Shown here piece by piece: positions 25,951-35,599 of a stretch of DNA of 64,000 nt. How positions within the stretch are numbered: the first letter of the stretch is position 1; the number at the start of each line of letters is the position of its first letter. This DNA comes from Acidobacteriota bacterium. GTDB taxonomy: Bacteria; Acidobacteriota; Blastocatellia; Pyrinomonadales; Pyrinomonadaceae. The translations under genes were made by a program, and so were the position numbers. The DNA is taken from contig JADJWI010000003.1 in assembly GCA_016716435.1 (NCBI GenBank), forward strand, positions 1,178,001-1,242,000, read 5' to 3'. Under the pieces are notes generated by a model that saw only the letters and a program-made list of their open reading frames with translations, did no database searches and was not told where the DNA came from.

Positions 25951-27507
25951 TTAATAGATGACGCGGCCGTTAAAGTTTACGAGCATCATCACAAGTTCAT
26001 CGATCAAAGCGACCCGCGTCCGCGTTTCGGGAATGCCGTTGACGAGTGCCGAGAAGATCACCTCTTCGCCGGCGGCGGTCGTTAGATATCCCGAGAGTGC
26101 CGAGACCTGATTGATGGTGCCGGTCTTTCCGCGGACGTTGCCCTCGCCACGTGTTCCCTTAAAGCGGTTGCGGAGCGTGCCATCGACACCGCCGATGGTC
26201 AGGCTGTCTCGCCAGGCCTGGGCGAACCGGCTCCGCTTGCCCATGTAATCGTAAATAGCGATGACCGCATCCGGCGAGACTATATTGTGGCGCGAGAGCC
26301 CGCTTCCGTCGTATTGGACAAAGCTGTCCTCCGCCGCACCGGCCTGCTTCATAAAGTCGCGGACGACCATTATCCCGAGCTCGCTGCTTGTACGGTTCTG
26401 GTTGCCGTTCGGCTGCGGCATCTTTCGGCCGACCTCTTCACCGAGCGTCCAGAGCAAAGTTTCGGTGTACATATTCTGGCTCGGTTTCATCGTCATGGCC
26501 GCGATCACAGAAAGCGGTGGCGACTCGACCTTTGCAAGCTCGAACGTAATATCGGTCGGCATCCGAGCCTTGTCGTTCATCGCATACGTGCGGCCGGTCA
26601 CCTCGACGCCTTTCTCCAACAGTCTCTGCTTGAGCAATGAGACGAACATCTCCGCCGGACGCGAGACGGCGACGTTACCGGAATATCCCGCATTTCCAAC
26701 GGGCAGTTCGCCGCTGATCTCGATGATGTTCTGGTCGAGCTTTTTGTGGATGCGAAGCGTCCGCGGCGACCCCGCCGGTGCCGTAATGCAGGTATTGACG
26801 ACCCGCACGATCATATTGACCGGCGTCAATTGTGCGCTGCATGAGTAACCGACCGGGCCGGGTTTTACGCTCAACGCGACCGCATTGTCATTGACCGGCA
26901 GGGCCGAGACCTCGGCACCGTAATAGAACTGGAGGTCGTCCCATTCCCATCCGGTCGGGAGCGGGCTTCCGCTAAAGTATGTCTCGTCGCCGATGATGTC
27001 GCCTTCGATCTTCTTTACGCCGGCGGCGATGATCGCATCGGCGACGCGGTCAATCCCCTTGAAGTAGTCGCCGTTGTTTGATGTGTAAGAAAGCGACACG
27101 TCACCGCGGCCGAATACCCGGAGCGGCCCTGCAATGGTGCCATCCCGGACGGCTTCGCGTGAATAAATGGAGGTGACGAAGCGGAAATCCGGCGTCAGCT
27201 TTTCGAGGGCTGTCGCGACCGTGAAATTCTTCATGTTCGAGGCCGGCATAAAGTACTTCTCCGAATTGTGCTCAAAGATCACCCGTCCATCTTTTGCCGA
27301 AACGGCCTTGAATCCGATCTGCCCGCGACGATATTCCGGCCGCGAAAGCACGGTTTGGATCGAGCTTTCAAGGTCCGCAAGTTCGGCCGACCTTGTCGGA
27401 GCCGACGAGACGGTCTTGGTGACCGGGGTTTGCCCGACGCCCGTCGAGATCGCCAGAAAAAGAACTGCCGGGAAAAGGATATTTCGGAATCTTCGCGGTT
27501 TCATCAT
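25951..27507 (-). CDS. dacB: D-alanyl-D-alanine carboxypeptidase/endopeptidase (PBP4 type)
   Basis: 518 residues with a signal peptide (NILFPAVLFLAISTGVG). The penicillin-binding triad is complete: SNMK in MPASNMKNFTVATALEKL (about residue 92-95, the SxxK), YDGSGLSRHN (about 402-411, the SxN region), and GKTGT in VRGKTGTINQVSALSGYL (about 456-460). A long insert between SxxK and SxN, with GDVSLS and ALSVKPGP, is the extra domain of class C PBP4. It trims or cleaves murein cross-links in the periplasm. It fits with the recycling ligase mpl 3 kb away. Confidence 0.94.
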   Translation of the reverse strand: MMKPRRFRNILFPAVLFLAISTGVGQTPVTKTVSSAPTRSAELADLESSIQTVLSRPEYRRGQIGFKAVSAKDGRVIFEHNSEKYFMPASNMKNFTVATALEKLTPDFRFVTSIYSREAVRDGTIAGPLRVFGRGDVSLSYTSNNGDYFKGIDRVADAIIAAGVKKIEGDIIGDETYFSGSPLPTGWEWDDLQFYYGAEVSALPVNDNAVALSVKPGPVGYSCSAQLTPVNMIVRVVNTCITAPAGSPRTLRIHKKLDQNIIEISGELPVGNAGYSGNVAVSRPAEMFVSLLKQRLLEKGVEVTGRTYAMNDKARMPTDITFELAKVESPPLSVIAAMTMKPSQNMYTETLLWTLGEEVGRKMPQPNGNQNRTSSELGIMVVRDFMKQAGAAEDSFVQYDGSGLSRHNIVSPDAVIAIYDYMGKRSRFAQAWRDSLTIGGVDGTLRNRFKGTRGEGNVRGKTGTINQVSALSGYLTTAAGEEVIFSALVNGIPETRTRVALIDELVMMLVNFNGRVIY

Positions 27508-27657
27508 CTCGGTCTATATTAACCCACACAGATTTAGCGAACCAATTCAGCACTCTTTCTGCCGCAAAAAAGGATTGAGCATTTGCAGATCAAGTGCTAT
27601 TGTCTTGGGAGTTAACGACGATTGCCCATTTAGTGTTCACGCCGGCATCTTGCGGGC

Positions 27658-30498
27658 ATGATAACTCGTTTAACCATGCTGAACCCCCGAGCTTTGAAGA
27701 TCCTTGTACTTATTGCGTTTGCCGCAATCGCTGTCGCTTTTTTTTCGGGCCGATCCGAGGTCTCGAAGGCAACAGAGCGTTTCGCGAAGGGGCCGCTTGA
27801 CGCTCCTACGGGTGTCCGGGCAACGGTCAACCTTTACGCGACAAAGATCGGCATTTATTGGGACACCGTCCGCGGAGCCACGCTTTATCGGATCTATCGC
27901 AATACGGTTGACGATTCGAATACGGCGACCGATGTCGGTACCGCGGCGGGAAACTACTTCTTTGACCTGACCGCGGTCGCCGGGCAGGCCTATTTTTATT
28001 GGGTCCGTGCCGAGAATTCGGTTACTTCTAGTTCATTTAGCGAAGCGGCGTCGGGCCGCCGGGCGAATGGGAACGTTTTTCCCGGCCCGTTTCCACCGCT
28101 TGATCCGCCGCCGGCTCCTTCAGGAAACTCGGTGACCGCTGCAAAGGCGTCTCTCGGAAAAGCATTGTTTTGGGATGAGCAACTCTCCTCGACCAATACT
28201 GTCGCTTGCGGCACTTGTCACCGCCCGGAAGCCGGCGGCCGCGACACGCGAACGATCTTCGGCGACGACGCTTCTCGAAATCCCGGTGCAGACGGAACAC
28301 CGAACACTTTCGATGACGTTTTTGGTTCGCCGGGAGTTCCCAAGAACAACGCCGACGGGACATATTTCGATTCGCCGCTCTTCGCCTTTCGCACGCAGGT
28401 TACCAAGCGGAGAGCCCCAAGCTATCTCAACGCCGGTTACACTCCGAACGGCCTGTTTTGGGACGGGCGGGCAACGGGTGAGTTTCGCGACCCGCTGACA
28501 AATGAGGTCCTGATCGCCGCGGGTGCCAGCCTTGAGAGCCAGGTGCTTGGCCCGCCGGTCTCAGATATTGAGATGGCCCACGGCGGAAGGGACTGGACTC
28601 AAGGTGCGACCAGAATTGCTGCCGTCCGGCCGCTGATGCTTGCCGAGGATGTTCCGGCTTCGCTCCGAAACTGGATCGGGGATCGAAGCTATCCCGAGCT
28701 TTTTGAAGAGGCTTTTGGAACACCCGAAGTTACCCCGGCCAGGATCGCAATGGCTATTGCCAGCCATGAGCGGCAGCTTTTTTCTGATCAAACGCCTCTT
28801 GACAGATGGGGCGCGAGCATCGAGCAACTGACGCCGCAAGAGATGAACGGGCTTTCGCTTTTCGTTAATAAACGCTGTATCGATTGCCACACGGGATCGC
28901 TTCTTGCCGATAATGAGTTTCACAACATCGGCGTCCGGCCCCAGCAAGAGGATCGCGGTAGAGGTGCGATAACCAATAACCCTGTTGACGATGGAGCGTT
29001 CAAGACGCCGACGCTGCGAAACGTTGAGCTTCGCGGGCCTTACATGCGCAACGGGCAGTTCCAAACACTTGAGGAGGTCGTCGAATTTTACAACCGCGGC
29101 GGCGACCACGATGCTCCCAATATCGACCGGCAGTTGATCAGAAACCTGCAAATGACCAGCCAGGAAAAGGCGAACCTGTTGGCCTTTATGAAGCGGCCGA
29201 TGACCGACATCCGTGTGCGTGATGAGCTGCCGCCATTTGACCGACCAAAGCTCTATACGGAGTCGAACCGGGTGCCGACGGTCGTTGGTGAGGGCCGGCA
29301 AGGGCTTGGCGGAAAGGTCCCAAGGGCCATCGCCGTTGAGCCGCCATTCCTCGGTAACGGCAGTTTTACCGTGGCGATCGAGGACGGAAACCCGGGAGCT
29401 CAGGCGAGACTCGTTCTTGATGATCGCGACCCGGGAATAGCTTTGAGTATGCCGGTTTCGGGTTCGCTCGGCAGCGAGATCACGACGCTGAACGCCAACG
29501 GCCGAGGCTCGATCAGTTTTCCCATCCCGAACGACCAATCGCTCGTGAACCGCGTTTTCTACGGCCGATGGTATGTGACCGACCTGAATGCGCAGCACGG
29601 ATTTTCGGTCTCGCGACGGATCACATTTCGCATTTTCAGCGATCAGCCGCTCAGGCGGGCCGCGGCGTTCGTAGACATGGACGGCGACCGGCGGACAGAT
29701 ATCTCGATCTATCGGCGGTCGGCCGTGCAATGGTGGTACTTGCGAAGTTCGGACGACCAGAACCGTGCAATCGAGTTCGGCTCCGAAAATGTGAAACTCG
29801 TCCCGGGCGATTTCACCGGCGACGGGAAAACGGACCTGGCGACGTGGGATGCGAGTGCAGGCGTTTGGAGCGTGCTAAGGAGCGACGATCTGACATACTA
29901 CGCATTCGGATGGGGCCAAGCGGGCGATGTTCCGGCCGTAGGTGACTTTGACGGGGACGGGATACATGACCACGGGATCTTTCGGCCGGCCAACGCCACC
30001 TGGTATAACCTCAGATCTTCCGGAGGAGCGATCTTCAAACAGTTCGGGACCGCCGGTGATGTTCCGCAGATCGGCGATTACGACGGCGACGGCATTGACG
30101 ACCTTGCGGTTTTCCGGCCGAGCGGTGCGAACGGAGCCGAGTGGTGGATAGATGGCAGTTCGGCCGGGGTTTTTGCAACACCATTCGGGCTAGCGACCGA
30201 TAAGCCGACAGCCGCGGACTTTACCGGCGACGGGAAAACGGACGCAGCTTTCTACCGGCCGGAAACAGGTCTTTGGTATGTTCTCCGCAGTGAAGATCTG
30301 AGCTTCTACGCTGCTCCTTGGGGAGCGGAGGGCGACATTCCCGTTCCCGGAGATTACGACGGCGACGGGAAGGCGGATGTTGCGGTCTTTCGTCCCTCGA
30401 CGGGTATCTGGTATATCAACCGAACGCAGGCAGGCATCGGTATCTTCACTTTCGGCGTTGGTGGTGACGAACCCGTGCCGGCGTACCGGATACCGTAA
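27658..30498 (+). CDS. FN3 / di-haem cytochrome c peroxidase / FG-GAP fusion, copy 1
   Basis: 946 residues. Signal anchor up to residue 30; the start may instead be the ATG 18 bases inside. Residues 45-130 resemble a fibronectin type III module. Residues 155-530 are a di-haem cytochrome c peroxidase / MauG region with two haem motifs, CGTCH (184-188) and CIDCH (407-411), and the block YLNAGYTPNGLFWDGRAT. The tail from about 660 carries FG-GAP/VCBS-type repeats with calcium loops such as DFTGDGKTD and DYDGDGIDD, about one per 55 residues. Likely an exported electron-transfer or cofactor-oxidising enzyme held by its C-terminal propeller. A near copy follows. Confidence 0.87.
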   Translation: MITRLTMLNPRALKILVLIAFAAIAVAFFSGRSEVSKATERFAKGPLDAPTGVRATVNLYATKIGIYWDTVRGATLYRIYRNTVDDSNTATDVGTAAGNYFFDLTAVAGQAYFYWVRAENSVTSSSFSEAASGRRANGNVFPGPFPPLDPPPAPSGNSVTAAKASLGKALFWDEQLSSTNTVACGTCHRPEAGGRDTRTIFGDDASRNPGADGTPNTFDDVFGSPGVPKNNADGTYFDSPLFAFRTQVTKRRAPSYLNAGYTPNGLFWDGRATGEFRDPLTNEVLIAAGASLESQVLGPPVSDIEMAHGGRDWTQGATRIAAVRPLMLAEDVPASLRNWIGDRSYPELFEEAFGTPEVTPARIAMAIASHERQLFSDQTPLDRWGASIEQLTPQEMNGLSLFVNKRCIDCHTGSLLADNEFHNIGVRPQQEDRGRGAITNNPVDDGAFKTPTLRNVELRGPYMRNGQFQTLEEVVEFYNRGGDHDAPNIDRQLIRNLQMTSQEKANLLAFMKRPMTDIRVRDELPPFDRPKLYTESNRVPTVVGEGRQGLGGKVPRAIAVEPPFLGNGSFTVAIEDGNPGAQARLVLDDRDPGIALSMPVSGSLGSEITTLNANGRGSISFPIPNDQSLVNRVFYGRWYVTDLNAQHGFSVSRRITFRIFSDQPLRRAAAFVDMDGDRRTDISIYRRSAVQWWYLRSSDDQNRAIEFGSENVKLVPGDFTGDGKTDLATWDASAGVWSVLRSDDLTYYAFGWGQAGDVPAVGDFDGDGIHDHGIFRPANATWYNLRSSGGAIFKQFGTAGDVPQIGDYDGDGIDDLAVFRPSGANGAEWWIDGSSAGVFATPFGLATDKPTAADFTGDGKTDAAFYRPETGLWYVLRSEDLSFYAAPWGAEGDIPVPGDYDGDGKADVAVFRPSTGIWYINRTQAGIGIFTFGVGGDEPVPAYRIP

Positions 30499-30671
30499 AG
30501 CAAGAACGGTTGCCATTGTTTTGACTTGAGTCGAAACCTTAGGGAACCGATTTCATTGAGCCTTGGCCCTTACGGTGATATAGTTTTACTTGGAATTCCT
30601 TGCATTCCTTAAGTTCATTTCGGCACGCCTCGGCCTCGCCGTATCTTTGTAATATTGGGGACCCGTTCTTA

Positions 30672-33509
30672 ATGAATCGATTAAAGCTTCTCGCGGTTTT
30701 TGCGTTCGCCATCCTTGCTGTTTTCTTTTTTGCATTGCGGAGCTCGATCTCGCCCGTTTCGGGGCAGGGAGTTACGGGCTCGCTGCAGCCGCCGACGGGC
30801 GTTTTGGCCTCGGACGGCGATTACACGACCAAGGTTGGCATCAATTGGGACACGATGCGCGGGGCGACGCTCTATCGCATTTACCGCAACACGCCTGACA
30901 ACCCGGGCTCGGCGACAGAGGTCGGCACGTCGGCTTCGAATCTTTTCTTTGACCCGACGGCGGTGGCGGGGCAGCAATATTTCTACTGGGTTCGTGCAGA
31001 GAACGGCGGAACGGTCAGCAACCTCAGTGCCTCCGATCAAGGAACGCGAGCGACGGCCCCGAACGCCCCGAGTATTTTTTACAGCCCGCTCGAACCGCCG
31101 CCAGTTCCGGCCGGCAACCCGATCACCGCCACGAAGGCATCGCTCGGGAAAACGCTTTTTTGGGATGAGCAGATGTCCTCGACCAAAACGGTCTCGTGCG
31201 GTACTTGTCATAGGCCGGCGACCGGCGGCTCAGACCCGCGAACTGTTTTTGGAAGCAACGCAGCACGCAATCCCGGCCCGAATGGCGTTCCGGACGTTCC
31301 CGGAGCCCCGCTTGCGACGCTTGACGACATTTTCGGCTCGCCGGGCGTTCCGAAAAACAACCTCGATGGCACTTACGTTGAAGCTCCGTTCTTTGGCTTT
31401 CGCCTTCAGGTGACGGGACGCAAATCGCCCTCATATCTGAACGCGGGCTATGCCAACGGCGGGCTTTTCTGGGACGGCCGGGCGAACGATGAGTTCCGCG
31501 ATCCGCTGACGAATCAGGTCATTCTTGCCGAGGGAGGAGCACTTGAAAGCCAGGTGATCGGGCCGCCGCTTTCGGATGTTGAAATGGCACATGGCGGCCG
31601 CAATTGGGTGCAGGTGGCAGATCGCATCGCGAATTCAAGGCCGCTCGCACTTGCCTCAAATCTGCCGCCATCGCTCACGAACTGGATAGACGGACGGACA
31701 TATCCGGAGCTTTTTGAAGAGGCTTTCGGCACGCCGGAAGTAACGCCGGCACGGATCGCACTTGCGATCGCGACGCATGAACGGCAGCTTTTCTCCGACC
31801 GAACACCGTTCGATAAATGGGCAACGGGTGGCGGCGGACTAACAATGGGCGAGGAAGCAGGTGCCCAGCTTTTTGCCGGGACGACCTGCATGCAATGCCA
31901 TGATGGCCCGCTCTTCGCCGACCATCTGTTTCACAATATCGGCGTTCGCCCGCCTGCCGAGGATCGCGGACGCGGGCTTGTTACTAACAACGTCGATAAC
32001 GACGGGCAGTTCAAAACGCCGAATCTGCGGAACGTTGAGCTTCACGCTCCGTTCATGCACAACGGGAAGTTCGCCACGCTCGAGGACGTGGTGGCGTTTT
32101 ACAACCGCGGCGGCGATTTTGATGCACCGAACATTGACCGCGGCGTCATCCGGCCGATGGGCCTGACAATGCAGGAGAGAGCTCAGTTGGTTGCTTTTAT
32201 GAAGCGGCCGATGACCGACCCTCGCGTTCGCGATGAACTCCCGCCCTTTGATCGGCCGCAGCTCTATACCGAGTCGAGCCGCGTCCCGCAGGTCTCCGGA
32301 ACGGGCCGGCCGGGCGGCGGGGCCCTTGTCCCGCGTGCGATCGCCATCGAACCGCCATTGGTCGGAAACGATAGCTTTACGGTTGCTGTTGAGGACGGTG
32401 CGGCGGGTGCGAATGCGGTTGTCGTTATCGACGCAGCCGACCCGGGAGTCGGCGCCTCGATCCCGGCCGCGGGTTCATTTGCACGCTCGACCGTAACGCT
32501 TTCCGGAACCGGCCGCGGGTCGGTCAGCCTTGCGATCCCGAACAATGCGTCCCTCATCGGCCAGACATTCTACGGCCGCTGGTACGTTCCGGATGCCGGT
32601 GCGACGAATGGTTTCTCGGTATCCAGGCTCTTTACTTTCACGGTCTTTGGCGAGGCGGCAACGCCGGCCGCTGCGACGTTCGTAGATTTTGACGGCGACC
32701 GGAAGACGGACATCTCGATCTATCGGACGGCTCTCGGGCAGTGGTGGTATCTGCGCAGCTCGGACAGCCAGAACCGGGCGTTTCAGTTCGGCGACCCGAC
32801 GGACAAGATCGTCCCGGCGGACTACACCGGCGACGGCAAGACGGACGTAGCGGTCTATCGGCCCTCGGCGGGTTCGTGGTTCGTTCTCCGCAGCGACGAC
32901 TTCAGCTTCTATTCCTTCCCGTTCGGAGCGGCGACGGATATTCCGGTCGCGGGCGATTTTGACGGCGACGGCAAGGCCGACCCGACCGTTTTCCGGGCGG
33001 ATAGTGCGACGTGGTTCATCCTGAAATCAACCGGCGGAACGGACATCCGGTCATTTGGCGTTAGCGGCGATATTCCGCAGATCGGCGATTACGACGGCGA
33101 CGGCAAGGCCGACCTTGCGGTCTTCCGTCCGAGCGGTGCGACCGGTGCCGAATGGTGGATCAGCCGCTCGACGGCGGGTGTGATCGCGGCTCAGTTCGGG
33201 CTCGCGACCGACAAGCCGGTTGCGGCCGATTTTACCGGAGACGGCAAGACGGATATCGCATTCTGGCGGCCGGATACGGGCTTCTGGTATGTGCTGAGGA
33301 GCGAGGATTCGAGCTTCTTTGCCGCTCCGTTCGGCGCGACGGGCGACATCCCGGCACCGGGCGATTATGACGGCGACGGCAAGACCGATTTCGCGGTCTT
33401 CCGGCCCTCGGTCGGCACCTGGTACGTTAACCGAAGCACCGGCGGAGTCGGCATCATCGGCTTCGGCATCGACGGCGATTATCCGGTCCCGGCGGCATGG
33501 GTTCCTTAG
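30672..33509 (+). CDS. FN3 / di-haem cytochrome c peroxidase / FG-GAP fusion, copy 2
   Basis: 945 residues from the ATG at 30672, which lines up with copy 1. The layout is the same: signal anchor, FN3-like module, peroxidase region with CGTCH and CMQCH, and calcium-loop repeats (DYTGDGKTD, DFDGDGKAD, DYDGDGKTD). Much of the sequence is identical to the gene 174 bases upstream, so this is a tandem duplication that has diverged. The linkers between domains and haem 2 region differ most. Domain repeats in the tail are more regular here. Each copy may serve a different substrate or growth condition. Confidence 0.87.
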   Translation: MNRLKLLAVFAFAILAVFFFALRSSISPVSGQGVTGSLQPPTGVLASDGDYTTKVGINWDTMRGATLYRIYRNTPDNPGSATEVGTSASNLFFDPTAVAGQQYFYWVRAENGGTVSNLSASDQGTRATAPNAPSIFYSPLEPPPVPAGNPITATKASLGKTLFWDEQMSSTKTVSCGTCHRPATGGSDPRTVFGSNAARNPGPNGVPDVPGAPLATLDDIFGSPGVPKNNLDGTYVEAPFFGFRLQVTGRKSPSYLNAGYANGGLFWDGRANDEFRDPLTNQVILAEGGALESQVIGPPLSDVEMAHGGRNWVQVADRIANSRPLALASNLPPSLTNWIDGRTYPELFEEAFGTPEVTPARIALAIATHERQLFSDRTPFDKWATGGGGLTMGEEAGAQLFAGTTCMQCHDGPLFADHLFHNIGVRPPAEDRGRGLVTNNVDNDGQFKTPNLRNVELHAPFMHNGKFATLEDVVAFYNRGGDFDAPNIDRGVIRPMGLTMQERAQLVAFMKRPMTDPRVRDELPPFDRPQLYTESSRVPQVSGTGRPGGGALVPRAIAIEPPLVGNDSFTVAVEDGAAGANAVVVIDAADPGVGASIPAAGSFARSTVTLSGTGRGSVSLAIPNNASLIGQTFYGRWYVPDAGATNGFSVSRLFTFTVFGEAATPAAATFVDFDGDRKTDISIYRTALGQWWYLRSSDSQNRAFQFGDPTDKIVPADYTGDGKTDVAVYRPSAGSWFVLRSDDFSFYSFPFGAATDIPVAGDFDGDGKADPTVFRADSATWFILKSTGGTDIRSFGVSGDIPQIGDYDGDGKADLAVFRPSGATGAEWWISRSTAGVIAAQFGLATDKPVAADFTGDGKTDIAFWRPDTGFWYVLRSEDSSFFAAPFGATGDIPAPGDYDGDGKTDFAVFRPSVGTWYVNRSTGGVGIIGFGIDGDYPVPAAWVP

Positions 33510-33510
33510 G

Positions 33511-33573
33511 CAGTTGTCAGTTGTCAGCGGTCAGTGGTCAGTGATCAGTGATCAGTGGTCGGTGGTCGGTAGC
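33511..33573. repeat. Heptad tandem repeat (CAGTKRT)
   Basis: Nine successive 7-bp units of the type CAGTTGT, CAGTGGT, CAGTGAT follow the stop codon of the second peroxidase gene by one base. Units vary at positions 4-7. It resembles the short tandemly repeated heptamers known from cyanobacterial intergenic DNA. No ORF depends on it. Confidence 0.75.
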
Positions 33574-33734
33574 CGTACAGGCGGAAACCCGACCTGTAGG
33601 AAGGGTGTCATGAAGAAAGAAGAAAGGTTAAAGGCGAAAGAAGAGTTTCACTTTCCTGTTTTTCTTTATCAGTGGTTGAAAACTTTTCTTTTCCGGGTCC
33701 GAGAAATGAAGTTGTCTGGCTCTCTCGAAGCGAT

Positions 33735-34307
33735 TCATTCTTCGGCCCATTTCGGGATGGGAAATGTTTCTGCTGCGTCTGACAAATGTAGCGATTCGAA
33801 AATGCCGTCGCCATTCTGATCGGAGAAAACGAAAACCGCCAGACCGCCCCGCTGACCATTTCTCGTATCGGCTGCAACCACTTTATAGCAAAAGGCCTTC
33901 TCATTGCGGTCGAAAGCAATTATCTCCCGCACGCTCCATTCGCGGCCCATCACATAGCCCGCGCAGGCCGCTTTTTCCGCCGGATCCACATCCTCGTCAC
34001 AAATGGTCGAGAATCGCACAGGTGCCGTAGGGGTAAATTTCGAAGAGTAAAACCGCGGATCTGACTCAAGCGGCTCTCGGTACTGCGTGACGCGAAACTG
34101 CCGCCGGTCGAGCTGGATCCAACCGCTTTTCTTTACCAGTACCGTTGGGGTTTCCGGTATATCGGCCGTCCGTTCTTCGACAACCGGAATTGGAGCTGGC
34201 GCCTCGATTTCCGGGGCAACAGTGGAGCCCGTTTCATGGGCGGTCGAGCAGCCCGCTATAACCAACAGACCAAGAACCAAGAACAATTGCTTTCCCCGTC
34301 TTTCCAT
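33735..34307 (-). CDS. Putative lipoprotein of unknown function
   Basis: 190 residues. The signal MERRGKQLFLVLGLLVIAGC ends in a lipobox cysteine, followed by a Pro/Glu/Thr-rich linker to residue about 60. The C-terminal domain has two possible disulphide cysteines (STICDEDVDPAEKAACAGYVMG) and ends in VFSDQNGDGIFESLHL, a calcium-loop-like stretch. I know no family. It lies alone between the heptad repeat and Rhs debris. Confidence 0.7.
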   Translation of the reverse strand: MERRGKQLFLVLGLLVIAGCSTAHETGSTVAPEIEAPAPIPVVEERTADIPETPTVLVKKSGWIQLDRRQFRVTQYREPLESDPRFYSSKFTPTAPVRFSTICDEDVDPAEKAACAGYVMGREWSVREIIAFDRNEKAFCYKVVAADTRNGQRGGLAVFVFSDQNGDGIFESLHLSDAAETFPIPKWAEE

Positions 34308-34312
34308 ATTGT

Positions 34313-34638
34313 CTATCCCAAATCGGAAGCTCGATCAAATCTGAATGTACCGTTTGAACATCTGAGGGTCGCGGCACTTGCCGTTAGCGGATCGACCGAG
34401 GTGAAGCGGCCGTGGGTCGCGTTATAATACCTCGCCTGGGTGAAGTCGAGGCCGGTTTCGGCGTCTTTCTCGTAGCCCGTGAGCCCTTCCGCGTCTCGCT
34501 CTGGCCCGCATAGCCAAGCCCCGCCGCACGCTTCGGCGTCACGCTCTCCTCGCCAAAGGCCGTGTAGTCCCACCGGCTCGGTACCCGCCCGTCCTCGTCC
34601 GTAACCACCCGCGGGCTCCCAATATGACCGGCTGTCAA
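34313..34638 (-). pseudogene. Rhs core-domain fragment with frameshift
   Basis: Two frames read together give the Rhs repeat-associated core. HIGSPRVVTDEDGRVPSRWD and YTAFGEESV are in one frame, and GYEKDAETGLDFTQARYYNA then HGRFTSVDPL are in the next frame. The switch lies near 34488, where one base appears to be lost in the GGG-CTC stretch. The normal tip sequence after SVDPLTAS is replaced by an unrelated end. The fragment is therefore a dead remnant of an Rhs protein, whose intact form would be a large secreted polymorphic toxin carrier. Confidence 0.82.
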
Positions 34639-34683
34639 AGAACCAACCCACTATGATGTTCCAAAGGGAGAAAGAAGGTATAT

Positions 34684-35115
34684 CTAGATGCTTCGATAAA
34701 TCTCAAAAGATATTGGTTCAGGCGATTTCAGGATCGCCACTTTCAGCATGTCAACGTACATTCTTAGAACAAGAAAAGCGTCCGTTTCAACTATCAAACT
34801 CCTGTCATCGCTGGAGAATTCAAACCCTGAGAATTCGTAGTTCCCGATCTGCTGCGGATCCTCGACAAATAGTTCTCGAACATCGAATACTTTGAGATTG
34901 AACTCGAAAGTGGGTGCCTTCAGCTTTTTCAGAAGACCACTCTTCAGGACTGTTTGCTGGTCGAAGAGAGTCTTCTTGAACGGCACAGAAACAACACGAG
35001 CGTTCTCATCATAAACGAGATCGTCTAACGAGAACTCACAGTCGTGTACGAAGCTATCTACAAAAGCGAGCCCCTCAATGCTATCTGCCTCGTAAAATTC
35101 ATTCATCTCAGCCAT
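34684..35115 (-). CDS. Low-GC ORF inside the Rhs remnant (possible immunity protein)
   Basis: 143 residues, rich in Asp, Glu, Phe and Val, with no signal peptide and no cysteine except one near the start (VHDCEFSLDDL). Base composition is clearly lower in G+C than the neighbours. No family is recognised. Being small, acidic and placed between two pieces of an Rhs gene, it matches the habit of immunity genes beside polymorphic toxins. That is inference from context only. An alternative start lies at the ATG nine bases downstream. Confidence 0.5.
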   Translation of the reverse strand: MAEMNEFYEADSIEGLAFVDSFVHDCEFSLDDLVYDENARVVSVPFKKTLFDQQTVLKSGLLKKLKAPTFEFNLKVFDVRELFVEDPQQIGNYEFSGFEFSSDDRSLIVETDAFLVLRMYVDMLKVAILKSPEPISFEIYRSI

Positions 35116-35263
35116 ACGAAAATTCCAATATCCTTAAAATCCACTATTAATGTAAGCCCAAAAGATCAGGGTCAGACTTCCGATATTGCGATTCTCGAAT
35201 TATTGATCTGAAACCAACGGAGTTGGGCGTGCAAGAATGCATTTCTCGTCAGCCCCAGCGGAC

Positions 35264-35450
35264 TTAAGACGATTCGATCCTGAAAAAGCCTGAAGCCGGA
35301 TGAATATTCGTTTGAGTCGAGTACTCCGCCGCAAGTTGCCCGAGGGCATTATAGACCGCCCGGCCGCGAAATGCGTCACCAAATTGGGGTAGTCCGGAAG
35401 ATACGGTGGGCGGAAGTAAAACCGGGCTGGTCTCTCTGTGCGGCTTCGGA
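35264..35450 (-). pseudogene. Upstream Rhs core fragment
   Basis: The frame reads ...AVYNALGQLAAEYSTQTNIH and ends in ASGFFRIESS with a stop. This is the part of the Rhs core that normally comes just before the HLGSPRVVTD block found at 34600. About 600 bases and the ORF at 34684 now separate the two. Upstream of 35450 the reading frame loses family resemblance. Confidence 0.65.
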
Positions 35451-35599
35451 CTTTGCTTTCTGTGGTCCTGGTTCTGGTCTTCCAAAGACCACAGAAGACA
35501 AAGACGAGATCCACAGAAGACACAGAAAAAAGCCTCAGAAGCCACAGACGAGTTTCCGGTGTTCTTCGTTTTCTATTTCCTCGTTCTTGATCGGCGAAG

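Noticed and set aside
28561..29730. A 389-codon minus-strand open frame over the first peroxidase gene
   Set aside because: It lies opposite the haem and propeller parts of a clear gene and shows no motif or start site.
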